A stretch of 64,000 bases of DNA from contig JAFEBW010000007.1 of assembly GCA_018242445.1 (NCBI GenBank), positions 44,822 to 108,821 of the forward strand, read 5' to 3'. Origin of the DNA: Pseudomonadota bacterium. GTDB taxonomy: Bacteria > Pseudomonadota > Gammaproteobacteria > Xanthomonadales > Xanthomonadaceae. This document shows positions 9,953 through 18,400 of the stretch, in pieces. Made by a program: the position numbers and the translations under genes. The notes below the pieces were generated by a model, which saw only the letters and a list, made by a program, of their open reading frames with translations, was not told the DNA's origin and made no database searches. Each line of letters begins with the position of its first letter. The first letter of the stretch is position 1.

Positions 9953-11383
9953 TCACGTCGCCGGTCGCTGTTGCGCTTTGGGTTCGGCGATTTCCTTGCC
10001 CGCCTGCGCGCGCCCGGCCATCTCCGCGCCGGCATCGGCTGGCAGGCGGAACATCATCCACACCGACAACGCGCTGATCGCGCCGACGATGGCGAAGGCC
10101 GGGCCGAAGTTGGCGGCCGCGGTCGCCGGCCGCTGCGCGATCGCGCCGACGATCTGCAAGGCGTAGCCGGCCACCGCCACGCCCAGCGCCAGCGAGAACT
10201 GCTGCATCATCCCGGCCAGGCTCGCCGCCTGGCTCATCGCCGCCTGCTCGACCTGCGCGTAGCTGAGCGCGTTGATCGCGGTGAACTGCAGCGAGCGGAA
10301 GCAGCCGGCGACGATCAGCACGCCGATGATCAGCGCATGCGGCGTGCTGGCGCGGAACAGCCCGTAGCCTGCAAGCATCGCCGCACAGACCAGCGCATTG
10401 ATCCACAGCACGTCGCGAAAGCCGAAACGTCGCAGCACGCGCGAAGCAATCGTCTTCATGAAAATCGCCCCGATCGCCGAGGCGAAGGTGAGCAAGCCCG
10501 AATGCAGTGGGTCGAGGCCGAAACCCAGTTGCAGCATCATCGGCAACAGAAAGGGAATCGCGCCGATGCCGACCCGGAACACGCCGCCGCCGAGCACGCC
10601 GGCGCGAAAAGTCTCGCGGTGGAACAGGCGCAGGTCGAGCAGCGGATGCGGGTGGGATCGCGCATGCACGCCGTAGCCGGCCAGCGCCAGCAGGCCGGCG
10701 ACGAGACAGACGGCGGCAACCGGCGTGGACACCATGTGCCGGCCCAGCGTGGAGAAGCCGAACATCGCCGCCGCCAGGCCGAAACCCGAGAGCGCGAAAC
10801 CGCGCCAGTCCAGCGGCTGCACGTCCTCGCGCAGATCCGGGATGTAGCGCCATGCCAGCACGATGCCGAGCAGGCCCATCGGCAGGTTGATGCCGAAGAT
10901 CCAGCGCCAATGGAAATACGTGGTGATGAAGCCGCCCAGCGGCGGGCCGAACATCGGCGCCATCAGCGCGGGAATGGTCAGCCAGCTCAGCGCATCGACC
11001 AGTTCGCTCTTGGGGATCGCGCGCAGCAGCACCAGCCGCCCGACCGGCACCATCAGCGCGCCGCCCATGCCCTGCACGAAACGTGCGGCGACCAATGTCT
11101 CCAGCGAGTGGCAGGCCGCGCAAGCCAGCGATCCGAGCAGGAACACGCCGATCGCCGACATGAAGGTGGTGCGCGCGCCGAAGCGGTCGGCGATCCAGCC
11201 GCTGACCGGGATGAATACCGACAGCGCCAGCAGGTAGGCCGTCAACGCCAGCTTGAGCGCGATCGGATCGGTGCCCAGATCGCGCGCCATCATCGGCAGC
11301 GAGGTCGCGATCGCGGTCGAATCCATGCTCTCGATGAACAGCGCGCAGGACACGATCAGCGGCAGCAGACGGCCTTGTCTCAT
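9953..11383 (-). CDS. MFS drug:H+ antiporter, DHA2 (EmrB/QacA-like) family
   Basis: A 476-residue polytopic inner-membrane protein. Near the N-terminus it has ALFIESMDSTAIATSLPMMA, a typical DHA2 TM1, followed by the MFS motif A-like GWIADRFGARTT between TM2 and TM3. About 13-14 hydrophobic segments are apparent, and the C-terminal tail is charged and cytoplasmic. Family members export lipophilic or cationic compounds; the substrate cannot be told from sequence. The start at 11383 (MRQGRLLPLIV) is preferred over a longer frame whose first 28 residues look non-coding; AAGGAGG lies some 35 bases upstream on the coding strand. Confidence 0.88.
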   Translation of the reverse strand: MRQGRLLPLIVSCALFIESMDSTAIATSLPMMARDLGTDPIALKLALTAYLLALSVFIPVSGWIADRFGARTTFMSAIGVFLLGSLACAACHSLETLVAARFVQGMGGALMVPVGRLVLLRAIPKSELVDALSWLTIPALMAPMFGPPLGGFITTYFHWRWIFGINLPMGLLGIVLAWRYIPDLREDVQPLDWRGFALSGFGLAAAMFGFSTLGRHMVSTPVAAVCLVAGLLALAGYGVHARSHPHPLLDLRLFHRETFRAGVLGGGVFRVGIGAIPFLLPMMLQLGFGLDPLHSGLLTFASAIGAIFMKTIASRVLRRFGFRDVLWINALVCAAMLAGYGLFRASTPHALIIGVLIVAGCFRSLQFTAINALSYAQVEQAAMSQAASLAGMMQQFSLALGVAVAGYALQIVGAIAQRPATAAANFGPAFAIVGAISALSVWMMFRLPADAGAEMAGRAQAGKEIAEPKAQQRPAT

Positions 11384-11430
11384 GCCGCCATTGTCGCCTG
11401 TACAGCGCGAAGCTTGCCTCCTTGAAAAGT

Positions 11431-11448
11431 CCGCACAGGGATGTGCGG
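11431..11448 (-). repeat. Stem-loop between aldehyde dehydrogenase and MFS genes
   Basis: CCGCACA (11431-11437) pairs with TGTGCGG (11442-11448) around a 4-nt loop. On the minus strand, the sense strand of both flanking genes, the loop reads TCCC. It resembles individual hairpins of the arrays at 3522, 50282 and 56830. Confidence 0.6.
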
Positions 11449-11474
11449 GCACTTGTGCGGGAAGCACATCGAGC

Positions 11475-12896
11475 TTATCGCGTCAGGAATTTCACCAGCC
11501 GATCCGCCAATCCGCGATACGGCGGCTTGAACAAGGCCATCGACGACAACCGCGACTGGTACAACACCGCCTTGGGATGGCTGAAGGTCGCGAAGCCGTC
11601 GTAGCCGTGATAGCGGCCCATGCCCGAGGGACCGACGCCGCCGAACGGCAGGCGTTCCTGCGCGTAGTGCATCACCGTGTCGTTGATCGACACCCCGCCG
11701 GCGACGGTGCGGTCGAGCATCTGCTGCACCCGCTTGCCGTCGTTGTCGAAGTGGTACAGCGCCAGCGGACGTGGATGCGAATCGATGTAGGCGATGGCTT
11801 CGTCCAGCGTGCCGTAGCTCTTCACCGGCAGGATCGGGCCGAAGATTTCCTCGCGCATCAGGGCCAGGTCGTCGGGCGGATCGAGCACCAGCGTCGGCGG
11901 GATCAGGCGTTGCGCATCGGCAGTCGTGCGCTCGCAGGCGACCATCTCGATGGTCGGCACATGGCGTGCGGCCGCCTCGTCGAGGTAGCCGCGTAGGCGC
12001 CGGTACTGGCCCTCGTTGACGATGCTGGTGTAATCGGGATTGCCGGCGATGGACGGGTAGCGCGCGCGCACCGCTGCGCCCAGCGCATCCACGAACAGAT
12101 CGCGCGCGGCTTGCGGCACGAGGATGTAGTCGGGCGCGATGCAGGTCTGGCCGGCGTTGAGCCACTTGCCGGCGGCGATGCGTTGCGCAGCGAGCGGCAG
12201 CTGAAAGTCCGGCGCGATCACGCACGGCGACTTGCCGCCCAGCTCAAGCGTCACCGGCACGAGGTTCTGCGCGGCTGCCGCCATCACCTTGCGACCGACG
12301 CCGGTCGAGCCGGTGAAGAACAGATGGTCGAACGGCAATGCGGCGAACGCGGTGGCCACTTCCGGCCCGCCCAGCGCCACCGCCACGCGCTCGGCCGGGA
12401 ACACCTCGGCCAGCAGGTCGCGCAGGAAGGCGCTGGTGCGCGGGGTGTGCTCGGAGGGTTTCACCATCACGTGGTTGCCGGCAGCGATCGCGCTCGCCAG
12501 CGGGTTGAGCGCCAGGCTCACCGGGTAATTCCACGGCGAGATCACCCCGACCACGCCCAGCGGCTGCATGCGCACCTGCGCGCGCGCGGGCAGGAAGATC
12601 CAGTTCACCCGCCGGCCCTGCGGGCGCATCCACGATTTCAGGTGGCGGCGCAATTGATCGATCTCGCCCAGCACGGTCATGCCGTCGGCGACCAGGCTCT
12701 CGTGGCGCGAGCGGTTGCCGAAGTCGGCGCTGACCACCTTCGCCATCTCCTCGACGCGCTTCTGGAAGGCGTGGCGCAAGCGGTCGAGGTCGTCGCGGCG
12801 CTGCGCGTAGTCGGGCACCCGCGCGGCCTGCGCGGCGCGCAGTTTCTGCAAGGTCGGCAGCAAGTCGGCGACGGGCGTGGCGGCGATGGTATCCAT
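11475..12896 (-). CDS. Aldehyde dehydrogenase, coniferyl aldehyde dehydrogenase type
   Basis: A 473-residue NAD(P)-dependent aldehyde dehydrogenase. The catalytic residues are Glu218 (LELGGKSPC) and Cys252 (NAGQTCIAPDY); the nucleotide-binding FTGSTGVG is at about 194-201. The sequence NAGQTCIAPDYILVP and the C-terminal FKPPYRG are typical of the CalB-like subfamily, which lacks the longer N-terminus of classical ALDHs. The likely substrate is an aromatic or medium-chain aldehyde. Start ATG 12896 is chosen because the upstream extension overlaps the divergent carbonic anhydrase start. The two genes are 58 bp apart and may share a bidirectional promoter. Confidence 0.9.
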   Translation of the reverse strand: MDTIAATPVADLLPTLQKLRAAQAARVPDYAQRRDDLDRLRHAFQKRVEEMAKVVSADFGNRSRHESLVADGMTVLGEIDQLRRHLKSWMRPQGRRVNWIFLPARAQVRMQPLGVVGVISPWNYPVSLALNPLASAIAAGNHVMVKPSEHTPRTSAFLRDLLAEVFPAERVAVALGGPEVATAFAALPFDHLFFTGSTGVGRKVMAAAAQNLVPVTLELGGKSPCVIAPDFQLPLAAQRIAAGKWLNAGQTCIAPDYILVPQAARDLFVDALGAAVRARYPSIAGNPDYTSIVNEGQYRRLRGYLDEAAARHVPTIEMVACERTTADAQRLIPPTLVLDPPDDLALMREEIFGPILPVKSYGTLDEAIAYIDSHPRPLALYHFDNDGKRVQQMLDRTVAGGVSINDTVMHYAQERLPFGGVGPSGMGRYHGYDGFATFSHPKAVLYQSRLSSMALFKPPYRGLADRLVKFLTR

Positions 12897-12954
12897 GCGC
12901 CCGAGTGTAGTGCCGCGCGGTCGTACAATCACTCCAATCCGACCGAGAGCTTCC

Positions 12955-13500
12955 ATGCGCCCCTACCTCGACACCTATCCGAAGCTCGGCGCGCGTGTCT
13001 ACGTCGATCCGGCCGCCACCGTGATCGGCGACGTCGTCATCGGCGACGACGCCTCGATCTGGCCGGCAGCCGTCGTGCGCGGCGATGTCCACCACATCCG
13101 CATCGGCGCACGCACGAATGTTCAAGACGGCGCGATCCTGCACGTCACCCACGCCGGCCCGTACACCGGCGCGGGCTTCCCCTGCCTTATAGGCGACGAC
13201 GTCACCATCGGCCACGCCGCGGTGATCCACGCCTGCACCATCGAGGACGCCTGCCTGATCGGCATGCACGCCACCGTGCTCGACGGTGCTGTGGTGCGCA
13301 AACACGGTTTCGTCGCCGCCGGCGCAGTGATCGCGCCGGGCAAGATCGTCGGCGAAGGCGAGCTGTGGATGGGCAACCCCGCGCGCTGCGTGCGCAAGCT
13401 CGATGCCGGGCAGATCGAGCAGTTGTATTACTCGGCCGCGCATTACGTGAAACTCAAGGATCGGTATCTGGCGAGCGAAAAGCGAAAAGGGCCAGAGTGA
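12955..13500 (+). CDS. Gamma-class carbonic anhydrase-like protein (YrdA/PaaY family)
   Basis: A 181-residue left-handed beta-helix protein built of hexapeptide repeats (VIGDVVIGDDASIW, CLIGDDVTIGH, CLIGMHATVLDGAVV). Candidate zinc ligands are His66 (HVTH), His87 and His92 (IGHAAVIH). Family members may be carbonic anhydrases or trimeric acyl-transferase-like proteins of uncertain activity. Start ATG 12955 follows GAGAG. The final residues (roughly KRKGPE and the TGA stop) are encoded within the short repeat element that flanks the downstream transposase, so the native C-terminus seems to have been altered by that element. Confidence 0.88.
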   Translation: MRPYLDTYPKLGARVYVDPAATVIGDVVIGDDASIWPAAVVRGDVHHIRIGARTNVQDGAILHVTHAGPYTGAGFPCLIGDDVTIGHAAVIHACTIEDACLIGMHATVLDGAVVRKHGFVAAGAVIAPGKIVGEGELWMGNPARCVRKLDAGQIEQLYYSAAHYVKLKDRYLASEKRKGPE

Positions 13501-13514
13501 ATATCGTTTGAAAC
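13485..13514 (+). repeat. RAYT-flanking element, upstream copy
   Basis: AAAAGGGCCAGAGTGA followed by ATATCGTTTGAAAC matches, in inverted orientation, the elements at 14311 and 14624 downstream of the transposase and, in the same orientation, the copy at 20679. The core palindrome is CGTTT-N-AAACG. It supplies the last codons and stop of the carbonic anhydrase gene. Confidence 0.85.
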
Positions 13515-13617
13515 AGGGACGTGTAGGCGATTTCCTACCGACGATCACGACGCCTGCCGATTCGCATGCGTGGCTGGCTGCGCCAGGATCGCCGCCGACT
13601 TCGCATCGGAACATGCC

Positions 13618-14319
13618 ATGCCACGGCGACCGCGTCTCGAACTGCCCGGCAGCGCGCTCCACATCACCCACCGAGGCGTGAACCGCGGCGCCACCTTCAT
13701 CGACGACGACGATTTCGCGCGCTACCGACAACTGCTGCACATCGCCTTCGGCGATGCAGGCATCGCCCTGCACGCCTATGTGCTCATGACCAATCACGTC
13801 CACTTCCTGCTCACGCCGCCGGCACCGGGCTGCCTGTCGCGCGCGATGAGCCGGCTGGGCCAGCGCTATGTGCCCTGGTTCAATCACCAGCATCGCCGCA
13901 CCGGTACGCTGTGGGAAGGGCGATTCAAGTCCTGCCTCGTCGACACATCCGGCTATCTGGCGCGCGTTCACCGCTATATCGAACTCAACCCCGTCCGGGC
14001 GGCCATGGTCGATGCCCCCGAACGCTATCGCTGGTCGAGTGTCCATGCCAACCTCGGCGCATGCAAGGATCCACTCGTCACGCCGCACCCGGCATATCTC
14101 GGGGCGATATCGGATCCCGACCTGCGCGCCCTGTCCCATCGGCAATGGCTGCAGGAGGGCATCAGCGAGGACGACCTCGCGGCCATTCGCGCGCACATGC
14201 AGCAGGAGCGCGCGTTGGGTTCGTTGCGATTCCAGTCGATGGTCGAAAAGACCCTGAACCGTCCGGCAACCGTCAGGCCACGAGGACGGCCGCCGCTTGC
14301 CGAACGCCGCGAAATCTAA
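13618..14319 (+). CDS. REP-associated tyrosine transposase (RAYT, IS200/IS605-like Y1 family)
   Basis: A 233-residue single-strand DNA transposase-like protein. The HUH motif is NHVHFLL (His60, His62), and the candidate catalytic tyrosine is Tyr120 in YIELNPVRA; the GTLWEGRFKS motif is diagnostic of RAYTs. The C-terminal RPRGRPP tail is basic. RAYTs are domesticated single-copy transposases that nick and copy REP-type palindromes. The gene lies between inverted copies of one short element (13485-13514 and 14311-14359), and its TAA stop falls inside the downstream copy. It probably acts on that element or on other palindromic repeats in the genome. Start ATG 13618 begins MPRRPRLELPGSALHI, typical of the family. 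Confidence 0.9.
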   Translation: MPRRPRLELPGSALHITHRGVNRGATFIDDDDFARYRQLLHIAFGDAGIALHAYVLMTNHVHFLLTPPAPGCLSRAMSRLGQRYVPWFNHQHRRTGTLWEGRFKSCLVDTSGYLARVHRYIELNPVRAAMVDAPERYRWSSVHANLGACKDPLVTPHPAYLGAISDPDLRALSHRQWLQEGISEDDLAAIRAHMQQERALGSLRFQSMVEKTLNRPATVRPRGRPPLAERREI

Positions 14320-14359
14320 ACGTTCGTTTCAAACGGTAATTTACTCTGACCCCTTTTTT
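14311..14359 (-). repeat. RAYT-flanking element, downstream copy
   Basis: GAAATCTAAACGTTCGTTTC followed by AAACGGTAATTTACTCTGACCCC and a T-run is the inverted counterpart of 13485-13514. It contains the transposase stop codon (14317-14319). The T-run after the palindrome might also help end transcription. Confidence 0.88.
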
Positions 14360-14363
14360 CACC

Positions 14364-14671
14364 GCGCATGCGAGGACCCGCTCGTCACGTCGCACCCGGC
14401 GTATCTCGGGGCGATATCGGACCCCGACCTGCGTGCCCTGTCCCATCGGCAATGGCTGCAGGAGGGCATCAGCGAGGGCGACCTCATGGCGATTCGCACC
14501 CACATGCAGCAGGAGCGCGCCTTGGGTTCGTTGCGATTCCAGTCGATGGTCGAAAAGACGCTGAACCGTCCGGCAACGGTCAGGCCACGCGGTCGACCGC
14601 CGACCCTGCTTGCCGAACGCCGCGAAATCTAAACGTTCGTTTCAAACGGTAATTTACTCTGGCCCCTTTTT
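14364..14671 (+). pseudogene. Duplicated 3' fragment of the RAYT gene with its flanking element
   Basis: The segment repeats 14057-14359 with a few substitutions and a 6-bp insertion. It encodes the last ~90 transposase residues (DPLVTSHPAYLGAISDPDL through RPRGRPP to AERREI) without the HUH or tyrosine motifs, so it cannot be a functional transposase. It ends with another copy of the flanking element (14624-14671). It may have arisen by tandem duplication or by an aberrant event involving the element ends. Confidence 0.88.
14624..14671 (-). repeat. RAYT-flanking element, third copy
   Basis: Nearly identical to 14311-14359 (CGCGAAATCTAAACGTTCGT, then the CGTTTCAAACG palindrome and TTTACTCTGGCCCC plus a T-run). 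It marks the junction between the duplicated RAYT tail and the IS256-family remnant. Confidence 0.88.
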
Positions 14672-14675
14672 GCCG

Positions 14676-14924
14676 ATGTTCCAGTTCCCGCCGGAGATCC
14701 GCAAGATCACCTACACGACCAACGCGATCGAGTCGTTGAACGCGACGATGCGCAAGTACACGCGAAACCGGCGTATCTTTCCGAACGACGAGTCGGCGCT
14801 GAAATCGCTGTTTCTGGCGATCCGCGAAACGAGCAAGCGATGGCGCGGCATCCATCACTGGAAGCCGGCACTGCAGGTTTTCCAGATCCTGCTCGGCGAG
14901 GAGCGCGTCCCGATCCATGGCTGA
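14676..14924 (+). pseudogene. IS256-family (Mutator-type) transposase, C-terminal remnant
   Basis: About 82 codons remain (FPPEIRKITYTTNAIESLN, then RNRRIFPNDESALKSLF and KRWRGIHHWKPAL), the conserved C-terminus of IS256-family DDE transposases. The upstream part with the first catalytic Asp residues is absent, cut off at the RAYT-associated element at 14671. The sequence shortly after the stop (about 14931-14960, GCAGTTACACAG...) resembles the right terminal repeat of such elements. The gene is dead. ATG 14676 is simply the first Met in the remnant. Confidence 0.88.
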
Positions 14925-14966
14925 GAAACCGCAGTTACACAGTTAGATTTACAGACCCTGTTTTTG

Positions 14967-15392
14967 CTATTTTGTCCGTATATCTACCGAATATTGCCAT
15001 GTTTTTAACGATTGTTCACCAGCATATTGTACTGAAATAATATATTCGCCATTGGCGAATTGAATCACGCGGTCGCCACCACCGATTTTAGTATTTCCTA
15101 CAAACCGCCATTTTTTTGTATGAGCCAGCGCATTATAAAAATCATTAATACGATAAAAATCCAACGCGGTTCTATAATAACAAACATAAATCCGTCTCGA
15201 AATACTTTTGACTCCGTAGCCACATACACCGAATCGTGTAGTACCAAGCGGTAACGGCAACCCATTTAATAATGCAATTATCGGATCAGACCGCCGCAAT
15301 TGCTCCTTCCACACCGACATCGCATAGATTATTGATATTGCAACCGTTATGTATATTACTATATTTAATGATTTATATTGGCCAAATTTCAT
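14967..15392 (-). CDS. Small membrane-anchored protein downstream of the RHS gene, possible immunity protein
   Basis: A 141-residue protein from ATG 15392; a TTG at 15413 would add seven residues. An N-terminal hydrophobic segment (IVIYITVAISIIYAMSVW) is followed by about 110 residues rich in Tyr, Ile and Arg. I recognise no family. It is strongly AT-rich against the GC-rich chromosome and starts only 39 bp after the RHS stop codon on the same strand, sharing the AT-rich composition of the RHS tip. That is the layout of a polymorphic-toxin immunity gene, but there is no direct evidence of toxin activity. Orphan RHS tips or unrelated cargo are alternatives. Confidence 0.55.
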   Translation of the reverse strand: MKFGQYKSLNIVIYITVAISIIYAMSVWKEQLRRSDPIIALLNGLPLPLGTTRFGVCGYGVKSISRRIYVCYYRTALDFYRINDFYNALAHTKKWRFVGNTKIGGGDRVIQFANGEYIISVQYAGEQSLKTWQYSVDIRTK

Positions 15393-15431
15393 AATTAACC
15401 ATTTTAAGCACAAATTTGGGTTTTCATTGGG

Positions 15432-18400
15432 TTACTTCCCATCATCACGTGCAGGAATGTGGGAGCCCGTTTGTCCTGGGCTTCCATCAACATTTCCTGG
15501 CCCCGGGCCGAAGGGGTCGCCACTGTCAACACCACCATCTGCCCCACCACCACTTCCGGATCCTCCACCACTTTGATTTGAACTATTCGAATTCCCAGAA
15601 CCAAAGAGTGACCATGGGTTTGCCCAAGGATTGAAATAAAATTCTCCCGTATCCCAATTGCCTAGAAGTGTATTCCAATCTCCCGACCCACCCCAGCCTC
15701 CCATACCCGCTCCAAAACCAAACGCAGATCCAGAGTTGTTCCAAGAAAAACTTCCGCCAAGGTAATAATAACCAGCGACAGTAAAGGAGTAATCGCTTAG
15801 ATACGAATTTAGACGGTTTTGGTTAGGCTTCCCGCCAGACATCCAATTAACGGAAATCGAAAACCCATCACCTGTCGGCCGACCCACCCCTAAAAATACA
15901 TCATAGTACCTCGTAGCGTCAATGCTGATATTTATATTGTCGAATGTAAAATTAAAAGCATAATAATCTGGCATACGAGCATTAGATAATTCATTCCAAG
16001 TCTGATTTGATAAATCGTTCCATTCGGCGATTTGCCACTGCGGCATTTGCTGACCATCGACAATCAAACCAGACGAATCCGAATTGAAAATTGGATTCCC
16101 CCCCACATACCCAAACGTATTGATCCCCGCATCCAGCCCCAGCGGATCGCTCTCCACATACCGGCCCAGGCTCGCATCGTAGTCCCGGAAGCCGTTGTTC
16201 CACAATCCGGTCTCGGCGTCGTAGTACTGCCCCGGGAAGCCGATGTTCAGCCCGCCGATCGTGTCCAGGGTCACCGTGCGGTCGAAGGCGAAGTTGCTGG
16301 CGCGCCACACCACCGCCTGCGCGGCGTTGGTGACGATCTCCGGCCGGCCGAGTTGGTCGGTGTGCACCATGTACAGCGTGTTGTTGCGCACCATGCCGAC
16401 CAGCGCGCCGCCCATCCACAGGTAATCGGTCGTGCCGGCGTTCGAGCTTTCGCTCGCCAGTGCGCCGTCGATGGCGTACACGAAGCGCGTCCACGCGCTG
16501 CCGGTCGATTTATACACGCGCCGGCCCTGCGGATCGACGTGGTAGGTCGTGATCGCGCCGCCTTTGGTGGCGCGATCCATGCGGTTGAACGGATCGTAGT
16601 GGTAGGCGATCGCGCCGCTGGTACCGCTGTCGCTGGTGCGGTTGCCGTTGAGGTCGTAGCCGAAGGTGCGCGCCGCGCCGGTGCCGGTGGCGGCGCCGCT
16701 GACGGAGGTCAGCTCGTTGCTGGAGGAAGACAGGTTGTAGGTGCTGCTGAGAAATGCCGTCTGGCTGCTGCGGTTGCTGTCGGCGTCGTAGGTCCAGGTG
16801 GTGGAGTTGGCGATACCCGAGCTTGCCCCGGTGAGGCGGATCAGCGGGTCGTAGCTGAAACTCTGGGTCAGGCTGGCGTTGACACCGTTGGTGATCGCGG
16901 TGATGGAATTGTTGGCGTCGTAACCGAAGGTCAGGCTCTGCAGCACCGTGCTCGACGGCACCGTCGTGCTGATGCCGGTCAGGCGGCCGTCCAGGTCGTA
17001 ATCGTTAGTGCGCACCAGGTTGTTGCCGTAGATCCACCCGGCCACGCCCGCATAGGGCTGGTAGGTCAGGCCGGTGGCGACGTTGCTGGTGGTGCCGTTG
17101 ATCGTCACCGTGGCGGAGGACAGCTTGCCGCCGGTGTAGGCGTAGTTGGCGACCACGCCGTTCGGGTAGGTCAGCCCGGTCACACGGCCCATGTTGTCGT
17201 GGGCGTAGGCGGTGTTGTAGGTGTTGCCGGCCACCACGCTGCTCTGGCTGGCGACCCAGCCTTCCGGCGTATAGGCGGTGGCCAGGTTGTCGGTGGTGCC
17301 GTTGAAGGCGTCGGACACGCCGCACAGGCGGCCCGCGCCGTGGGTGCAGGCGTCATAGGAGAAAGTTTGCACCTGCCCACCGGCGGTGGCCGTCTGCACC
17401 CGGTTGAGCCCGTCGAACGTGTACGTGGTGACGGTGCCGTCGGCGCGGGTGTAGCCCGTCCTGCGGCCGCCGGCGTCGTAGGCGAAGCTCACCGTGCCGG
17501 TGTCGGGGCTCGATCGCGCCCACAACTGGCCGAAGCCGTCGTACACGTAGGTCGTGACCAGATAACGCGGATCGACCACCGAGGCGACGTGATCGCCCGC
17601 GTCGTAGCCGATGAGGGTAGTGCCGTTGTTGGCATCGATCGTGCCGATCTTGCGGTTCAGGTGGTCGTACGAATACAGCGTGGTGTGGCCGAGCGAGTCG
17701 GTCGCGGAGGTGAGATTGCCGTTGTTGTCATAGGCGTTCGTGAACTTCTGGCCGTTGTTGCCGGTCACGACCCACGGACGCCCGAGGCCGTCGTAGCTGC
17801 GGAAGGCCTTGCTGACGATGGTGGAGGTGCCTCTGAAGCCGTAGCCCCAGGCGGCGCAATCGGGTGGCTCGCCTGCCATGCCCTTGATCGGCTTCGTGCA
17901 GTATTCCCGCCAACTGCCGTTGCGCGCGGTTTCGTCGACTTCCACGACATCGCCGCCCACGTCGTAGAGGTAATCCTCCTCTTCCAGCCCCGCGCCACCT
18001 GCGACCGTGCCAAACGCATTTTTATATTTGGCAATAAGTTGACGGCTGTCGTTGTAGACGTAGTTCTCCGTCACGCCATCGGGCGTGGTCACGCTGGCGA
18101 GTTGCCCTTCCGACGTGTAGGTGTAGGTCGTGTTGGCGGCCACACCATTCGGTGAGGTCTGCACGTTGGCGACCAGGCCCCAGGTGTTGTAGGTGTAGGC
18201 CGTCGTGTCGCCGTTCGGGCCGACCACCTGACCGGGCTCTCCCAGCGCATTGTAGCCGCTGTAGGTCGTGGCCTGCCCGAGGTTGTTCGTAACCGATGCC
18301 AGATCGCCGGCAGTGGAATACGTGGTCGTGACCTTGTCGCTGGGGCCGGGCACCGGCCCGTCCACGACCATCGTCTGCAACATGCCGTTGGTCGTGTTGT

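Noticed and set aside
11431..11448. Hairpin loop with ACAGGGATGT, close to the CsrA/RsmA binding consensus
   Set aside because: The match is on the plus strand, but both flanking genes are transcribed from the minus strand, so the motif would not be in their mRNA.
13501..13514. ATCGTTTGAAAC considered as a parS-like site
   Set aside because: It lacks the CACGTG core of TGTTTCACGTGAAACA and belongs to the RAYT-flanking element found at four sites.
16032..18155. 707-codon plus-strand frame inside the RHS gene
   Set aside because: It mirrors the repetitive YD-repeat codons of the opposite strand and has no recognisable domains or ribosome binding site.
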